Positions 51,530 to 61,177 of a stretch of DNA of 64,000 bases are shown here, in pieces. Within the stretch, counting starts at the first letter, position 1. Each line of letters starts with the position of its first letter. Source of the stretch: Pseudobdellovibrionaceae bacterium (GTDB taxonomy: Bacteria > Bdellovibrionota > Bdellovibrionia > Bdellovibrionales > Bdellovibrionaceae); the NCBI GenBank assembly GCA_019637875.1, contig JAHBUW010000009.1, forward strand, positions 1 to 64,000. Direction: 5' to 3'. The notes beneath the pieces were generated by a model, which saw only the letters and a list, made by a program, of their open reading frames with translations, made no database searches and was not told where the DNA came from. The position numbers and the translations under genes are program-made.

Positions 51530-52204
51530 CGCGTCCGCGCCGAACATCTTTTCGCCGTTCTCGAAAGCCGCTTCCAGCATCCGCGTATGCAGCACGATGC
51601 ACTCACGCAAACATCCCAGGAAAAGCTTACGTTCGTCTTCCGTGCGTACGACCTCGCTCAGGTAAGTGCGCATCAACTTCAGATGATTGATGTCGACCGT
51701 CGAATGCTCGTGCAGAAAGGTCAGCGCGCCCTCGGGAACGCCCTTCGCTTTCAGCATTTGCATGATCGCGGGCCCGTTCTGGGTCGGCGTGTATTCCAAA
51801 TGAAAGAGGTAGGAAAGATAAGACGCCGGTCCACGCGATTGAATGCTGTAAACCGTGTTCGCGAAAAAAGCGCGGGTTTCGGGTAAAGGTTCCGACGACA
51901 GAACTTCAGTGCGCGCAACGCCCAAGGCTTCCAAATCTTCAATCGCGAGCAGATCGTGACCCAGCTCCGAAATCGCGTGCTGGAAGAACTTTTTGAAAGC
52001 GTCACGCGGCCGCCCGTCGATGAACAGCGTCGCGTAGGCCTGCAGTTGCGGATTCAAGCCGGCGTTATGATACGTTTCGAAGAGGAAGCCTTTGTAGTGA
52101 GCTAGACCAAGGTCCCCGCTCGCCAGGCGGCGATTCCAAGGACGGGTCGCCTGCTGCGCCATCTCTTGGTTCCATACTTCAACCGCGTCTTCGAAAAGCC
52201 CCAT
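51488..52204 (-). CDS. Haem-oxygenase-like / iron-containing redox enzyme family protein, 238 aa
   Basis: The protein is all-helical with metal-ligand-like motifs HAISELGHDLLAIEDLEALG, FHLEYTPTQNG and LHEHSTVDINHLKLM, typical of the haem-oxygenase-like di-iron family (TENA/PqqC superfamily). Length of about 240 aa fits. AGAGGTG precedes the ATG at 52204; in-frame residues before it (to 52339) lack family features. Its last 42 bases are antisense to the 3' end of the PilZ-GNAT gene. The substrate is unknown; some relatives act on fatty-acyl or amino-acid compounds, which might link to the neighbour. Confidence 0.85.
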   Translation of the reverse strand: MGLFEDAVEVWNQEMAQQATRPWNRRLASGDLGLAHYKGFLFETYHNAGLNPQLQAYATLFIDGRPRDAFKKFFQHAISELGHDLLAIEDLEALGVARTEVLSSEPLPETRAFFANTVYSIQSRGPASYLSYLFHLEYTPTQNGPAIMQMLKAKGVPEGALTFLHEHSTVDINHLKLMRTYLSEVVRTEDERKLFLGCLRECIVLHTRMLEAAFENGEKMFGADASVHAVGLNLQKSS

Positions 52205-52290
52205 ACGTGCACCTCTGCGGTCAGTTTCCGTGAGGATTCGGACGATGACAAACGCGCCTCGACCGAAGCTGGTCGTACGTCGGTCGGATT

Positions 52291-52316
52291 TAAAATTCTT
52301 AATGTTCTGCCGATAG
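52291..52316 (+). promoter_or_regulatory. Sigma28 (FliA)-like promoter before the adenylate cyclase
   Basis: TAAAATTC (52291-52298), ten bases, then GCCGATAG (52309-52316): -35 core TAAA perfect, -10 7/8, spacer one base short of the usual 11. The transcript would start about three bases before the ATG at 52326, so it may be leaderless; no Shine-Dalgarno is seen. Confidence 0.5.
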
Positions 52317-52325
52317 ATAGAGTGG

Positions 52326-54554
52326 ATGGCCGCCCTCAATTACGAACTCACCAAACAGCACTTTCACGTTCGGATCTATCGATCCTACCTGAAGTATTTG
52401 GCGGATCACTACCCCACGGTCGACACGCGCGCGCTTTGCGAAAACGCGGGTCTACCTTTCGAGTATCTGCAAAGCGCCGACGGTTGGGTTTCGATCGAGT
52501 TCAACTCGCGCTTCATGGCCGAGATCCGCAAACACGTTCATGAACCCGACTTCGAATTCCAGGTCGGTCAAATCTCGTTCAGTCCGCAGATCATGGGCCC
52601 CGCGTATTACGCGATGAAGCTCATGCCGCTGGAAGAGATCTACGCGAACATCTGGCGCCTGACCGGACAGTTCAACAAGGCCCTGCGCTTCGAAGCCCGG
52701 AAGGTGGGCCTGGGTCAAATCGAAATCCGGATTCTCGCCTCGGACAACGAACTCACGAAAACGGAACGCCAGATTCTGGTCGACTCGATGAGCGACATCG
52801 TACGCAACTCGATGGGCTTCTACGCCGGTTTCGCGAAAGAGAAAAACGTCTCGGACGTGCGTTCCTCGACCACGAAGGTTTCAGACCTCGAGTACAAACT
52901 GAACCTCAGCTATCCCATCGCCGATCGGCGCGTTCTGCGTGGAGTCTTCTACCCTTCGCTCGCCGCGATCCTCGCGTTCGCATTCGATCAGTGGATCGTC
53001 GGGGACTCCCTTCTGACCGGCGGCGCGCTGGCCGGCTTCGGCTTTCTGGCCGTGTATATGTACTTCGCCCGCCGCAGCACCCAGGATCTGCGTTCGGCCC
53101 TGAACGAGTCCGAACAGGCGCGCACCCACGTCGACACGCAATACCGTATGCTCGTGGACGCGAAGATTTCGCTGCAACGACGCCTGAGCGAAGCCGAAGC
53201 GATCAACCAACTGACCGCCGCGCTCTCGCACACCTCGAGCGAGGACGAGATCTTGCAAAAGGCCACCGAGGCTTTGACGACGGTTCTTTCATTCGACCGC
53301 GTCGTCTTGATGCTCGCCAACAGCGAAATTCAAATGCTCGAGGTTCGCGGCTATTCGGTTTTGGATCCACAGATCACGCAAGACGTGAAGTTGTTCAAAC
53401 TGCCGATCGACATCTCGAGCAGCGATCCGACCAAAGTTTCCAACATCTACCGCTTCGGTCATCCCGTCTTGATTTCCGACGTGGCGGCGCACATTGATTC
53501 TTTGAATTCCGAGTCCCGCGCGCTACTGCAAGCCTCGCAGTCGAAATCCTTCGTGGCCGTGCCGATTCGGTCCGCCGAAAAGGCGCATGGCGTGCTGTTG
53601 GCGGATACCTTCTACTCGCAACGCGAACTGACTGTCGAGGACAAGGACATCCTGACCCTGGCCGGACAACAGATCGCCATGGCCCTCGAAAAGCATCATG
53701 CGCAGGCCGAAGCCGTCGAAGCATTCGTCGAACTCGAGATGATGGCGAAGTCCTACAGTCGTTTCGTCCCTTTCCAGGTCATCGAACTTCTGGGTTACAA
53801 AAAGGTGACCGACATCGAAGCCCGCGCGGGCAAAGAGATTTCGATGGCGGTCCTGTTCTGCGACATCCGCGGTTTCACCTCGATGTCCGAGATCATGTCC
53901 CCTGCGGACGCGATCGCCTTCCTGAATTCCTACTTCACGCATCTGGCGCCCACGATTCAGAATAACAACGGTATCATCGACAAATTTATGGGCGATGGCA
54001 TCATGGCGCTGTTCATGGATCCCAAGGACGCGCTACGCGCCTCGTCCGAATTCCAGCATGCCTTGCGGAAATTCAACGAGGTTCACCGCTCGGGCGGCGT
54101 CCGCAAACTGATCCGCACCGGCATGGGCATCCACTTCGGTCGCGTGATCTTGGGCGCGGTCGGTTACGAGGATCGCCTTTCCATCAGCGTCGTTTCGGAT
54201 TCGGTCAATCTGGCTTCGCGACTGGACGGCCTGACGAAAAAATTCGGGGTCGATATCGTCTGCTCGGAAGAAACTTATGCCTTTGGCGAGCCCGAAAACT
54301 TCCGCCTGATCGGCCACCTCAGCGTCGACGGTCGCCAAGGCTTGAATCGCATTTACGAATATTTCGGACACCTGAGCGTCGCGGACAAACAGAAACGCCG
54401 CGCCTCGAAGGAACTTTTGCGGCAGATCGTGGAATCCGAGAATGAAGAACGGATCTTCGAGGTGCCGGCGACGCTTCTGGAAGATAGCGTCTTCCGTTAC
54501 TACGCCGAGCAGGGGCGCATTCACGCCCCCGGCATCGACCGGCGCGGCGCTTAG
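52326..54554 (+). CDS. Membrane-bound class III adenylate cyclase with sensor and GAF domains
   Basis: The 742-aa protein has an N-terminal domain of about 175 residues (unknown ligand; IYRSYLKYLADHYPTVDTRALCENAGLP, reminiscent of ligand-binding domains of AraC-type regulators), two membrane segments (about 208-248), a coiled coil (250-295), a GAF domain (295-455) and a class III cyclase domain (500-690). Metal aspartates Asp513 (FCDIRGF) and Asp557 (DKFMGDG) are present, as are adenine-selecting Lys553 and Asp in VVSDSVNLASR. cAMP is thus the likely product. It faces kdsD with 17 bases between them. A role in phase switching is suggested only by the sigma28-like promoter. Confidence 0.93.
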   Translation: MAALNYELTKQHFHVRIYRSYLKYLADHYPTVDTRALCENAGLPFEYLQSADGWVSIEFNSRFMAEIRKHVHEPDFEFQVGQISFSPQIMGPAYYAMKLMPLEEIYANIWRLTGQFNKALRFEARKVGLGQIEIRILASDNELTKTERQILVDSMSDIVRNSMGFYAGFAKEKNVSDVRSSTTKVSDLEYKLNLSYPIADRRVLRGVFYPSLAAILAFAFDQWIVGDSLLTGGALAGFGFLAVYMYFARRSTQDLRSALNESEQARTHVDTQYRMLVDAKISLQRRLSEAEAINQLTAALSHTSSEDEILQKATEALTTVLSFDRVVLMLANSEIQMLEVRGYSVLDPQITQDVKLFKLPIDISSSDPTKVSNIYRFGHPVLISDVAAHIDSLNSESRALLQASQSKSFVAVPIRSAEKAHGVLLADTFYSQRELTVEDKDILTLAGQQIAMALEKHHAQAEAVEAFVELEMMAKSYSRFVPFQVIELLGYKKVTDIEARAGKEISMAVLFCDIRGFTSMSEIMSPADAIAFLNSYFTHLAPTIQNNNGIIDKFMGDGIMALFMDPKDALRASSEFQHALRKFNEVHRSGGVRKLIRTGMGIHFGRVILGAVGYEDRLSISVVSDSVNLASRLDGLTKKFGVDIVCSEETYAFGEPENFRLIGHLSVDGRQGLNRIYEYFGHLSVADKQKRRASKELLRQIVESENEERIFEVPATLLEDSVFRYYAEQGRIHAPGIDRRGA

Positions 54555-54571
54555 CGTACGATCTTTGAGTG

Positions 54572-55558
54572 CTAACGCACTTTCGCTCTGATGAGATCTT
54601 GAACGTGGATCACCCCGACGGGGCGACGCGGATTTGGCGCCTCTTTATCCAGAACGAACAGCACGTTGATACGGAATTGCTCCATCAAGAAGAGCGCTTT
54701 TTCCGCAAGCTCTGCGGCGTCGATGGTGCGGGGATTCTTGGACATCAACTCCGAAGCCGTACCCGAGAACGGATCCTGATCGCCATCCAAACGACGGCGG
54801 ATGTCCCCGTCGGTCACGATACCGATCAACTGTTCTTTTTCATCCAACACGCCCGCCGCGCCACGAACGTCGCCCCGGCTCATGACCGAAAAGACTTCGC
54901 GCATCGGCGTCGTCAGCGACAGAATCGGCAGTCCCGCGCCCCCGTGCATCAGGTCGCGCACTTGCGACAAACGGAAGCCGATCCCCCCGCCCGGATGGTT
55001 CTGGAAGAAGTCCTCCGAGCGGAAACCTTTCGCGTCCAGCACGACCATCGCCAGCGCATCGCCGATCGCGAGCGTCGCGGTGGAAGACGCCGTCGGCGCC
55101 AGCCCCAAAGGGCAAGCCTCTTTCGGGATTTTCAGATCCACGATGACCTGCGCACGTTTCGCCATTTCGCTTTCGGGATTCGCCGTCAGCGCGATGAGCG
55201 GTACGCCCTTGCGGCTGCAATAACTCAAGATCGGCAACAGCTCTTGCGAACCGCCGCTGTAACTGATCGCGACCACGAGGTCTTTCTTTTCGACGAACCC
55301 CAGATCGCCGTGGGAACTTTCCGCGGGATGCAGGAACATCGCGGGCGTACCGGTCGAAGACATCGTGCTCGCGATTTTACGCGCGATGTGACCGCTTTTA
55401 CCGATGGCCGTCCACACGACCTTCCCTTCGCAAGCCAAGATCAGCTCGACGGCTTTCTGAAAATTCTCGTCCAGCCGGTCCTTCAAGGCGAGGATCGCCT
55501 GCGATTCGATCTCGAGGACTTTGCGCGCCAGTTCTAAATTGTGTTCGGTACGGGACAC
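54572..55558 (-). CDS. kdsD: D-arabinose 5-phosphate isomerase
   Basis: KdsD makes arabinose 5-phosphate, the first precursor of Kdo. The 328-aa protein has the SIS domain (VVWTAIGKSGHIARKIASTMSSTGTPAMFLHPAESSHGDLGFVEKKD), followed by two CBS domains (about 205-265 and 275-325, ending GVIHVQDLIRAKV). Length is standard. It is 26 bases downstream of pyrG on the same strand. Confidence 0.96.
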   Translation of the reverse strand: MSRTEHNLELARKVLEIESQAILALKDRLDENFQKAVELILACEGKVVWTAIGKSGHIARKIASTMSSTGTPAMFLHPAESSHGDLGFVEKKDLVVAISYSGGSQELLPILSYCSRKGVPLIALTANPESEMAKRAQVIVDLKIPKEACPLGLAPTASSTATLAIGDALAMVVLDAKGFRSEDFFQNHPGGGIGFRLSQVRDLMHGGAGLPILSLTTPMREVFSVMSRGDVRGAAGVLDEKEQLIGIVTDGDIRRRLDGDQDPFSGTASELMSKNPRTIDAAELAEKALFLMEQFRINVLFVLDKEAPNPRRPVGVIHVQDLIRAKVR

Positions 55559-55584
55559 TCGGTAACGCCTTCCTAAGATGGACT

Positions 55585-57360
55585 CTAAGACTGGATATTC
55601 AGCGCTTTCGCGCCCGCACGGGTGGCGGCGGATGTGGTTTTCACACTCGACGTCGAACGGCGCTCCAGCAGCTCTTTGCTCTTCAAACTCGCCTTCACGA
55701 ATTGCGTGAACAGCGGATGCGGAGCCAGGGGTTTCGATTTGAATTCAGGGTGGAACTGCACGCCGATGAACCACGGATGATCGACAAGCTCGACGATCTC
55801 GACCAGATCGCGCTCTTTGCAGATTCCCGCCGCGTTCATCCCCTTCTTTTCGAACAACGCTTTGTACTTGTTGTTGAATTCGAAGCGGTGACGGTGGCGT
55901 TCGAAAATCAGATTCGACTTGTAGACCTGATGGGCTTTCGAGCCGGGCATCAGATTGCAGCTATAGGCGCCCAAGCGCATGGTGCCGCCCTTGTTCTGGA
56001 TCCCACGCTGCTCGTTCATGATGTCGATCACGAAACTTCCACGCGCGTTCTTGTCCTCATGCCATTCACGCGAAGTCGCGTCACGAATACCGCAAACGTT
56101 GCGGGCGAATTCGATCGCCGCGAGCTGCATGCCGTAGCAAATACCGAAGAAGGGAATCTGGCGCTCGCGCGCGAACTTGATCGCCGCCAGCTTGCCCTCG
56201 ACGCCGCGGGCGCCGAAGCCCCCGGGTACCAAGATGCCGTGAACCTGCGATAGCGCCTGCACGACGTTGCGGTCGTTCACTTTGTCGGAGTCCACGTAGA
56301 CGATTTCGACACGCGAGTTATTCGCGATCCCGCCGTGCACGATCGACTCGTGCAGCGACTTGTAGGACTCACGCAGATCGACGTATTTCCCGACGACGGC
56401 GATACGCACGGTCTTCGCGGGACGTTTCAGGATCTTGACGATATTTTCCCAACCGCGGATGTCCGGTTTGCCGCCTTCGAGCCCCAGGCGCTCAACCAAA
56501 AGACCGTCGAGATTTTCGTGGGACAACTTCAACGGCACTTCGTAGATCGTCGACGAATCCTGCGCGGCGATGACCTGTTCGGGTTTCAGCGAGCAGAACA
56601 GACCGATCTTCGCTTTCAGTCCTTGATCGAGCGGCTTCTCGGTACGGCAAACCAGGAAGTCCGGCTGCAGACCGATTTCGCGCAGCTCTTTCACCGAGTG
56701 CTGCGTGGGTTTCGATTTCAACTCACCGACCACGCCGATGTACGGCACGTAGGTGACGTGGATCAGTACCGAGTTCTCGTGTCCGATATCGGTGCGCATC
56801 TGACGAATGGCTTCCAAGAACGGTAGCGATTCGATGTCACCCACGGTCCCGCCGATTTCCACGATTGACACTTCCGCGCCCTGCGAGGCTTCGAAGATGC
56901 GGGCTTTGATTTCGTCGGTGATGTGGGGAATGACTTGGACGGTGCCGCCCAAATAGTCGCCGCGACGTTCGCGCGAAATCACGGTGTCGTAGATCTGCCC
57001 GGTGGAAACCGAATTCGACCGCGTCAGGCTCACGTTCGTGAAACGCTCATAGTGCCCCAGATCCAGATCGGTCTCGGCGCCGTCCTCGGTGACGTAGACC
57101 TCACCGTGTTGCAGCGGCGACATGGTCCCCGGATCGACGTTGAGGTAAGGGTCCATCTTCATGAGGGAGATACGGATCCCGCGCGCTTCCAGCAACGAAC
57201 CCAGCGACGCCGCCGTCAGTCCTTTACCGATGCCCGAAACGACCCCGCCCGTCACGAAGACGAACTTCTGCTGGAATCCTTTTTTGGTCGTTTTTTTGGT
57301 CGAAATTTTCGCGCGCGCGGGTCGGGATGCCGTTTTGGTTTTCTTTTTCGAAGTCTTCAT
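55585..57360 (-). CDS. pyrG: CTP synthase with Lys-rich N-terminal extension
   Basis: PyrG makes CTP from UTP. The 591-aa enzyme has the synthetase domain ([29 protein letters not shown]) and a C-terminal GATase (nucleophile Cys in [20 protein letters not shown], His/Glu in [12 protein letters not shown]). It carries about 30 extra N-terminal residues rich in Lys, Thr and Ala ([18 protein letters not shown]) before the usual start at the KFVFVTGG region. Its start overlaps kdsB. A tail of about 35 residues follows the GATase domain. Confidence 0.97.
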   Translation of the reverse strand: MKTSKKKTKTASRPARAKISTKKTTKKGFQQKFVFVTGGVVSGIGKGLTAASLGSLLEARGIRISLMKMDPYLNVDPGTMSPLQHGEVYVTEDGAETDLDLGHYERFTNVSLTRSNSVSTGQIYDTVISRERRGDYLGGTVQVIPHITDEIKARIFEASQGAEVSIVEIGGTVGDIESLPFLEAIRQMRTDIGHENSVLIHVTYVPYIGVVGELKSKPTQHSVKELREIGLQPDFLVCRTEKPLDQGLKAKIGLFCSLKPEQVIAAQDSSTIYEVPLKLSHENLDGLLVERLGLEGGKPDIRGWENIVKILKRPAKTVRIAVVGKYVDLRESYKSLHESIVHGGIANNSRVEIVYVDSDKVNDRNVVQALSQVHGILVPGGFGARGVEGKLAAIKFARERQIPFFGICYGMQLAAIEFARNVCGIRDATSREWHEDKNARGSFVIDIMNEQRGIQNKGGTMRLGAYSCNLMPGSKAHQVYKSNLIFERHRHRFEFNNKYKALFEKKGMNAAGICKERDLVEIVELVDHPWFIGVQFHPEFKSKPLAPHPLFTQFVKASLKSKELLERRSTSSVKTTSAATRAGAKALNIQS

Positions 57361-58100
57361 TCATCCCTCCAGATTTCATTCAGTTTTACAAGATCGTCCG
57401 GGGTGTCAACTCCCAGGCTGCGGCCTTCAACGCGGGTCACGAAGATCCGCTCCCCCATCTCGAGCGCCCGCAGCTGCTCCAGGCTTTCCGCCCGCTCGCA
57501 GTAGCTCGGAACGGTGCCGCAGAACTCATCTAAAAAGCCCTTCCGGTAGGCGTAAAAGCCCATATGCTTCAGCACGGGACCGGCGCCCATCTCCGCGAAG
57601 CTCTGCCGCGAATACGGCGCGGCGTAGCGGGTGAAGTAGATCGCGTGGGATTTGGAGTTCACGATGGCCTTCACGGCATTCGGCGACTCCAGGTCTTCGG
57701 CCCCCAGATCGTGCGCGATCGTCGACATGCGCAGCGAAGCGTCGCGCTGAAACGGACGGATCAACGCTTCGATCCACTCGCGGCGCACCTGGGGCTCATC
57801 GCCCTGAACGTTCACCACCAGATCGTCCGCGCCCAAACCCAATTGCGTCGCGGCCTCGTGAATGCGATCCGAACCCGAGGGATGGTCGGTGCGGGTCATC
57901 GCGACCTGAAAGCCTGCGGCCTCGACCGCCTGGCGAATCCGCTCGTCATCGGTTGCGACCACGACCTGTGCTTCGGGCCAAGCCGCGCGCGATTTCTCCG
58001 CGACTCGTACGATCATGGGTTTTCCCTGCACCAGCGCCAGCGGCTTACCCGGAAAACGGGTCGAGGCAAAACGCGCGGGAATGACGATCGCAATTTTCAT
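57357..58100 (-). CDS. kdsB: 3-deoxy-manno-octulosonate cytidylyltransferase
   Basis: KdsB activates Kdo with CTP, supplied by the next gene pyrG. The 247-aa protein starts [21 protein letters not shown] and includes [36 protein letters not shown] and [16 protein letters not shown], all typical of KdsB. It overlaps engB and pyrG by four bases each. Confidence 0.97.
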   Translation of the reverse strand: MKIAIVIPARFASTRFPGKPLALVQGKPMIVRVAEKSRAAWPEAQVVVATDDERIRQAVEAAGFQVAMTRTDHPSGSDRIHEAATQLGLGADDLVVNVQGDEPQVRREWIEALIRPFQRDASLRMSTIAHDLGAEDLESPNAVKAIVNSKSHAIYFTRYAAPYSRQSFAEMGAGPVLKHMGFYAYRKGFLDEFCGTVPSYCERAESLEQLRALEMGERIFVTRVEGRSLGVDTPDDLVKLNEIWRDE

Positions 58101-58729
58101 TCGCCCTCCACCGCTTCGTCGGCGACGGGTTTGGTCTTTTTCTTCGCGTTCAGCGCGGGCAACACCCAGCTCTTGAAAAGAAATTCTTCGACTTCTTCCG
58201 CGCCGATTTTTTTGGTGTTCGAAACCATGAAGACCGGGCTCCCCGAAGCCTTACGCAAAGACTGCTCGAGCTTGCGGACCTCGTTCGGTTTCAATTTGTC
58301 GATTTTGGTCGCGACCACGCAGAGCGAACGCCCCGTCGTGTTCATGAATTCTTTGAGCGCCTCTTCGTCCTCGGACCATTCGCGGCGGCAGTCCATCACG
58401 AGGATCGCGCCCACCAGACAGTCCCGATCCGCCAAGTACAGCTCGATCATCTCGGCCCATTCGTCGCGCTCGGCGTGGCCGCGGGCCGCAAAGCCGTATC
58501 CGGGCAGATCGACCCAACGGTATTTGCCGTTCGCGGCCTCGAAAAAATTGAGTAAACGCGTCCGGCCCGGAGCCTGACTCACGCGCGCGACGTCGCTTTT
58601 CGCCCAGTGATTGAGGAAGGAACTTTTGCCGGCGTTGGACCGACCGGTGATGGCGATTTCGGGTTTATTCCCGTCGGGAAAATCTTTGCTCCATTGAGCG
58701 CTCTTCAGGTAACGGACAACACGGCTCAT
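58097..58729 (-). CDS. engB: Ribosome biogenesis GTPase EngB/YsxC
   Basis: The 210-aa GTPase shows G1 (GRSNAGKSSFLNHW), G3 (WVDLPGYGFA) and G4 (ATKIDKLKPNE). The C-terminus has a short basic/acidic tail. It begins the engB-kdsB-pyrG-kdsD unit. It is divergent from the sigma54 activator, with 154 bases between the starts. On the minus strand TTGTCC-17-TAGTCT is a fair promoter. Confidence 0.96.
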   Translation of the reverse strand: MSRVVRYLKSAQWSKDFPDGNKPEIAITGRSNAGKSSFLNHWAKSDVARVSQAPGRTRLLNFFEAANGKYRWVDLPGYGFAARGHAERDEWAEMIELYLADRDCLVGAILVMDCRREWSEDEEALKEFMNTTGRSLCVVATKIDKLKPNEVRKLEQSLRKASGSPVFMVSNTKKIGAEEVEEFLFKSWVLPALNAKKKTKPVADEAVEGE

Positions 58730-58883
58730 GGGATTTAAAGACTAGTCGATTCTTCGAATTTGGACAACGAGTCTTAGACAATAGAAGTCCGCGGCAATCC
58801 CCTCGCCTCATCTCGAAAATACGGGCCCCTGAGGCCTTTCCGGCTTGGAACTGCTTTTGAAATGACCGCTTCGCGAGGTGATT

Positions 58884-60206
58884 ATGAACGAATTCCAACT
58901 CCGCTTCCCCGGCCGTACGCAAAGTCTCGAGCTCTCCGAGCATACCCCCCTCGGCCGCGAAGCCCAATGGCCCGGGGCCACTGAGCCTAAAGCGAGCGAC
59001 CGCCACGCCCGTATCGAACGCAAAGAACAAGGTTATCTGATCCGCGACCTGCGCAGTGAGCACGGCACCTTCGTCAACGGGACCCGCGTGAGCGAAGCCT
59101 GGCTGCAACCCGGCGACGAAATCCGCATCGGTGACGCCATCGGCCTTTTCCAAGCCATCACCGTCGAGCCCGTTTTCGGTTTGACCTCGAAATGCCCCGC
59201 TTGGAAGGAGCAGCTGAAACGGGTCGCCTCGGTCGCCCAATCCCCCTTCCCCGTCCTGCTTTTGGGTCCCTCCGGTACGGGGAAAGAAGTCCTCGCCGAA
59301 AGCATTCACAATTATTCTTCCCGTCGCGATGGCCCCTTCGTTCGCGTGAACTGCAGCGCCCTCACCGAAACCCTCGTTGAATCGGAACTCTTCGGTCACG
59401 TGAAAGGCAGCTTCACCGGCGCCATCGCCGACCGCAAAGGGGCTTTCGAGAGCGCCCGTGGCGGCACCCTGTTTTTGGACGAGATCGGCGACCTGCCCTA
59501 CGGGCTTCAAGCAAAACTTCTGCGCGCGCTGGAAAACAACGAGATCCGCTCGGTCGGAAGCGACCGCACGATCCAAACCGACGTCCGCATCTTGGCCGCG
59601 ACTCACCAAAATCTGATCGAAAAGATTCACGCCGGAAGTTTCCGTACGGATCTTTACTATCGTCTGAACGTCGTCGCGATCCAGCCTCCGGCATTGAACG
59701 AGCGGATGGACGATTTCGAGGATCTTCTGTACGGATTTGCGAAGCAGATGCGCGTGCGTTTCTCGCACGGCGCGATCCAAAAACTCAAAAAACACACTTG
59801 GCCCGGAAACATCCGCGAGTTGAAAAACACCGTGGCGCGGGCCTCCGCCTTCTTTCCGCAACGCCAAGTGGAAGAGACCGACGTCGTCGAAATCTTGGAC
59901 CGCGCGAGCGTCGGTACACCCTTGCCGAGTTTCCCGGGCGCAGCGCTCGCCCCCGCCCCGGTTCCCGTGGACCTTCCCGTCATCAAAGAGATGGAGCGCC
60001 AGATGATCGTGAAGCGGCTGATCGCCAATCACGGCAACCAGCGCCGGACCGCGCAGGATCTGGGAATGCCCAAAAGCACCCTGCACGACCGTTTGAAACT
60101 CTACAATATCGACCCCCGCCAGTACGCACCCGGATACCCGGGCCTGGAAGGCGCCATCCGTGAAGCGATGGCGATTCCCGAGGCGCAAGGGGCGTCAGGA
60201 GTCTAA
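58884..60206 (+). CDS. FHA-domain sigma-54-dependent transcriptional activator
   Basis: The 440-aa protein has an N-terminal FHA domain (about 5-95: LGREAQ, SDRHARIERK, RSEHGTFVNGT), an AAA+ sigma54 activation domain (about 110-335: Walker A LGPSGTGKEVLAES, sigma54 loop KGSFTGA, Walker B GGTLFLDEIGDL), and a C-terminal Fis-type HTH (RRTAQDLGMPKSTLHDRLKLY, about 395-415). It lacks a receiver domain, so it probably responds to phosphothreonine signals. The loop reads GSFTGA instead of GAFTGA. GAGGTG four bases before the ATG at 58884 supports this start. It ends four bases inside a convergent lipoprotein gene. Confidence 0.95.
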   Translation: MNEFQLRFPGRTQSLELSEHTPLGREAQWPGATEPKASDRHARIERKEQGYLIRDLRSEHGTFVNGTRVSEAWLQPGDEIRIGDAIGLFQAITVEPVFGLTSKCPAWKEQLKRVASVAQSPFPVLLLGPSGTGKEVLAESIHNYSSRRDGPFVRVNCSALTETLVESELFGHVKGSFTGAIADRKGAFESARGGTLFLDEIGDLPYGLQAKLLRALENNEIRSVGSDRTIQTDVRILAATHQNLIEKIHAGSFRTDLYYRLNVVAIQPPALNERMDDFEDLLYGFAKQMRVRFSHGAIQKLKKHTWPGNIRELKNTVARASAFFPQRQVEETDVVEILDRASVGTPLPSFPGAALAPAPVPVDLPVIKEMERQMIVKRLIANHGNQRRTAQDLGMPKSTLHDRLKLYNIDPRQYAPGYPGLEGAIREAMAIPEAQGASGV

Positions 60207-60670
60207 GGATTCACGGCCAAAAATTCGAAGTAAAGCTGCGCGGGACGCGGGACCTTGGCGCCGCAATCGTTCATCGTGTTCGCGCCCTCGCCGTTCAAGA
60301 CCTTGTACTGCAACGACTCACGGGGTTTGATCCCGCCGGTATCGCGTTCTTCGAGCCGGATCTCTTCGAAGTCCTCGAAGGACATGTAGCGTAGAACGCC
60401 GTTGTGGTAGGTCGCCCAGCCTTTGGGGCGATCGGGATCCTCCGACGTCCAGATCAAAGCTTCGTTGATATAAAGTTCGACCCGACGATTTTCGATCGGC
60501 CCGAGTTTGAAATAGTACTGCGTACGTCCCATCGGGATGAACGAGAGCGTACATGGAACCGGCTCATTTTCGGGAGGCCGCTGGGCCGCCCGTTTCAATT
60601 CTTCCCAATCGCATCCAGACAAAATAAGAACCACCGCGGACAATAAAAGACCGCGCCAGGCGTTCGCCAT
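60203..60670 (-). CDS. Predicted lipoprotein, 155 aa
   Basis: The N-terminal signal ends with the lipobox LILSGCDWEELKRAAQ (Cys near 20). The mature part is beta-rich with two Cys (PCTLSFI, NDCGAKV) and the strand-like repeats YYFKLGPIENRRVELYINEALIW. I recognise no family. It follows the 156-aa lipoprotein gene by 36 bases on the same strand and converges on the sigma54 activator. Confidence 0.82.
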   Translation of the reverse strand: MANAWRGLLLSAVVLILSGCDWEELKRAAQRPPENEPVPCTLSFIPMGRTQYYFKLGPIENRRVELYINEALIWTSEDPDRPKGWATYHNGVLRYMSFEDFEEIRLEERDTGGIKPRESLQYKVLNGEGANTMNDCGAKVPRPAQLYFEFLAVNP

Positions 60671-60706
60671 GACTGACTCCTTCGTGAAATGTGTTAAGGG
60701 GACCGT

Positions 60707-61177
60707 TTATTCGCTAAAAATTTCCGCGCACTCGGGATTCGCCGTGAGCAAGGTCTTCAACGTCGGCGCGAGCTCCTGAAGCGGGGGAAGCTGGCCGCAG
60801 GCTTTCGCGTCCAAAGCGTTCAGGCAGGCACCCAATGCCGGGCCGTCGACTTTCACGCTTCCCTCACGCACACCGATCGCGACCGCGCGACTATCAGTGA
60901 ACTTCGTCAGCCCGAAATGTGTCGGCAGCGTATCGGTCCCGAGCGTCCGCTCGCGGCAGTCGGCTCCACGGAGCGGTGAACCGCAGCGCTGAAGCGCGCC
61001 GCAGAGGCCCTGATCGATCAGCAGAATCGCGGGGTTTGATTGCGCGCAGTCCGTGTCATTTTCGCTTTCGCAATAACCGCTGTTCACGGGCATTTCCAAA
61101 CCGGGGTTTCCCGAGTCCGTCCCTTTGAACATGCAGCCCGAAAGGGCGAAGCCGAGGATGAGAAGCAGTGCTTTCAT
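60707..61177 (-). CDS. Lipoprotein with GTDSGNPG motif, 156 aa
   Basis: The signal peptide ends in the lipobox FALSGCMFKGTDSGNPG. The GTDSGNPG stretch right after the Cys is found in many lipoproteins paired with TIGR02147-type regulators in Bdellovibrio and related genomes (known from general experience, not checked here). The mature part has four or more Cys (YCESENDTDC, LCGALQRC, ADCRERT, ACLNALDAKAC), suggesting disulfides. It overlaps the upstream regulator by four bases, so they are co-translated. Confidence 0.85.
   Translation of the reverse strand: MKALLLILGFALSGCMFKGTDSGNPGLEMPVNSGYCESENDTDCAQSNPAILLIDQGLCGALQRCGSPLRGADCRERTLGTDTLPTHFGLTKFTDSRAVAIGVREGSVKVDGPALGACLNALDAKACGQLPPLQELAPTLKTLLTANPECAEIFSE

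Noticed and set aside
58845-58870. Sigma54 promoter before the FHA activator
   Set aside because: TTGGAACTGCTTTTGAA has GG-N10-GA, missing the -12 GC.
58665-60188. 507-residue minus-strand open frame
   Set aside because: It is the complement of the FHA-sigma54 activator, which has clear domains; the minus-strand product has none.
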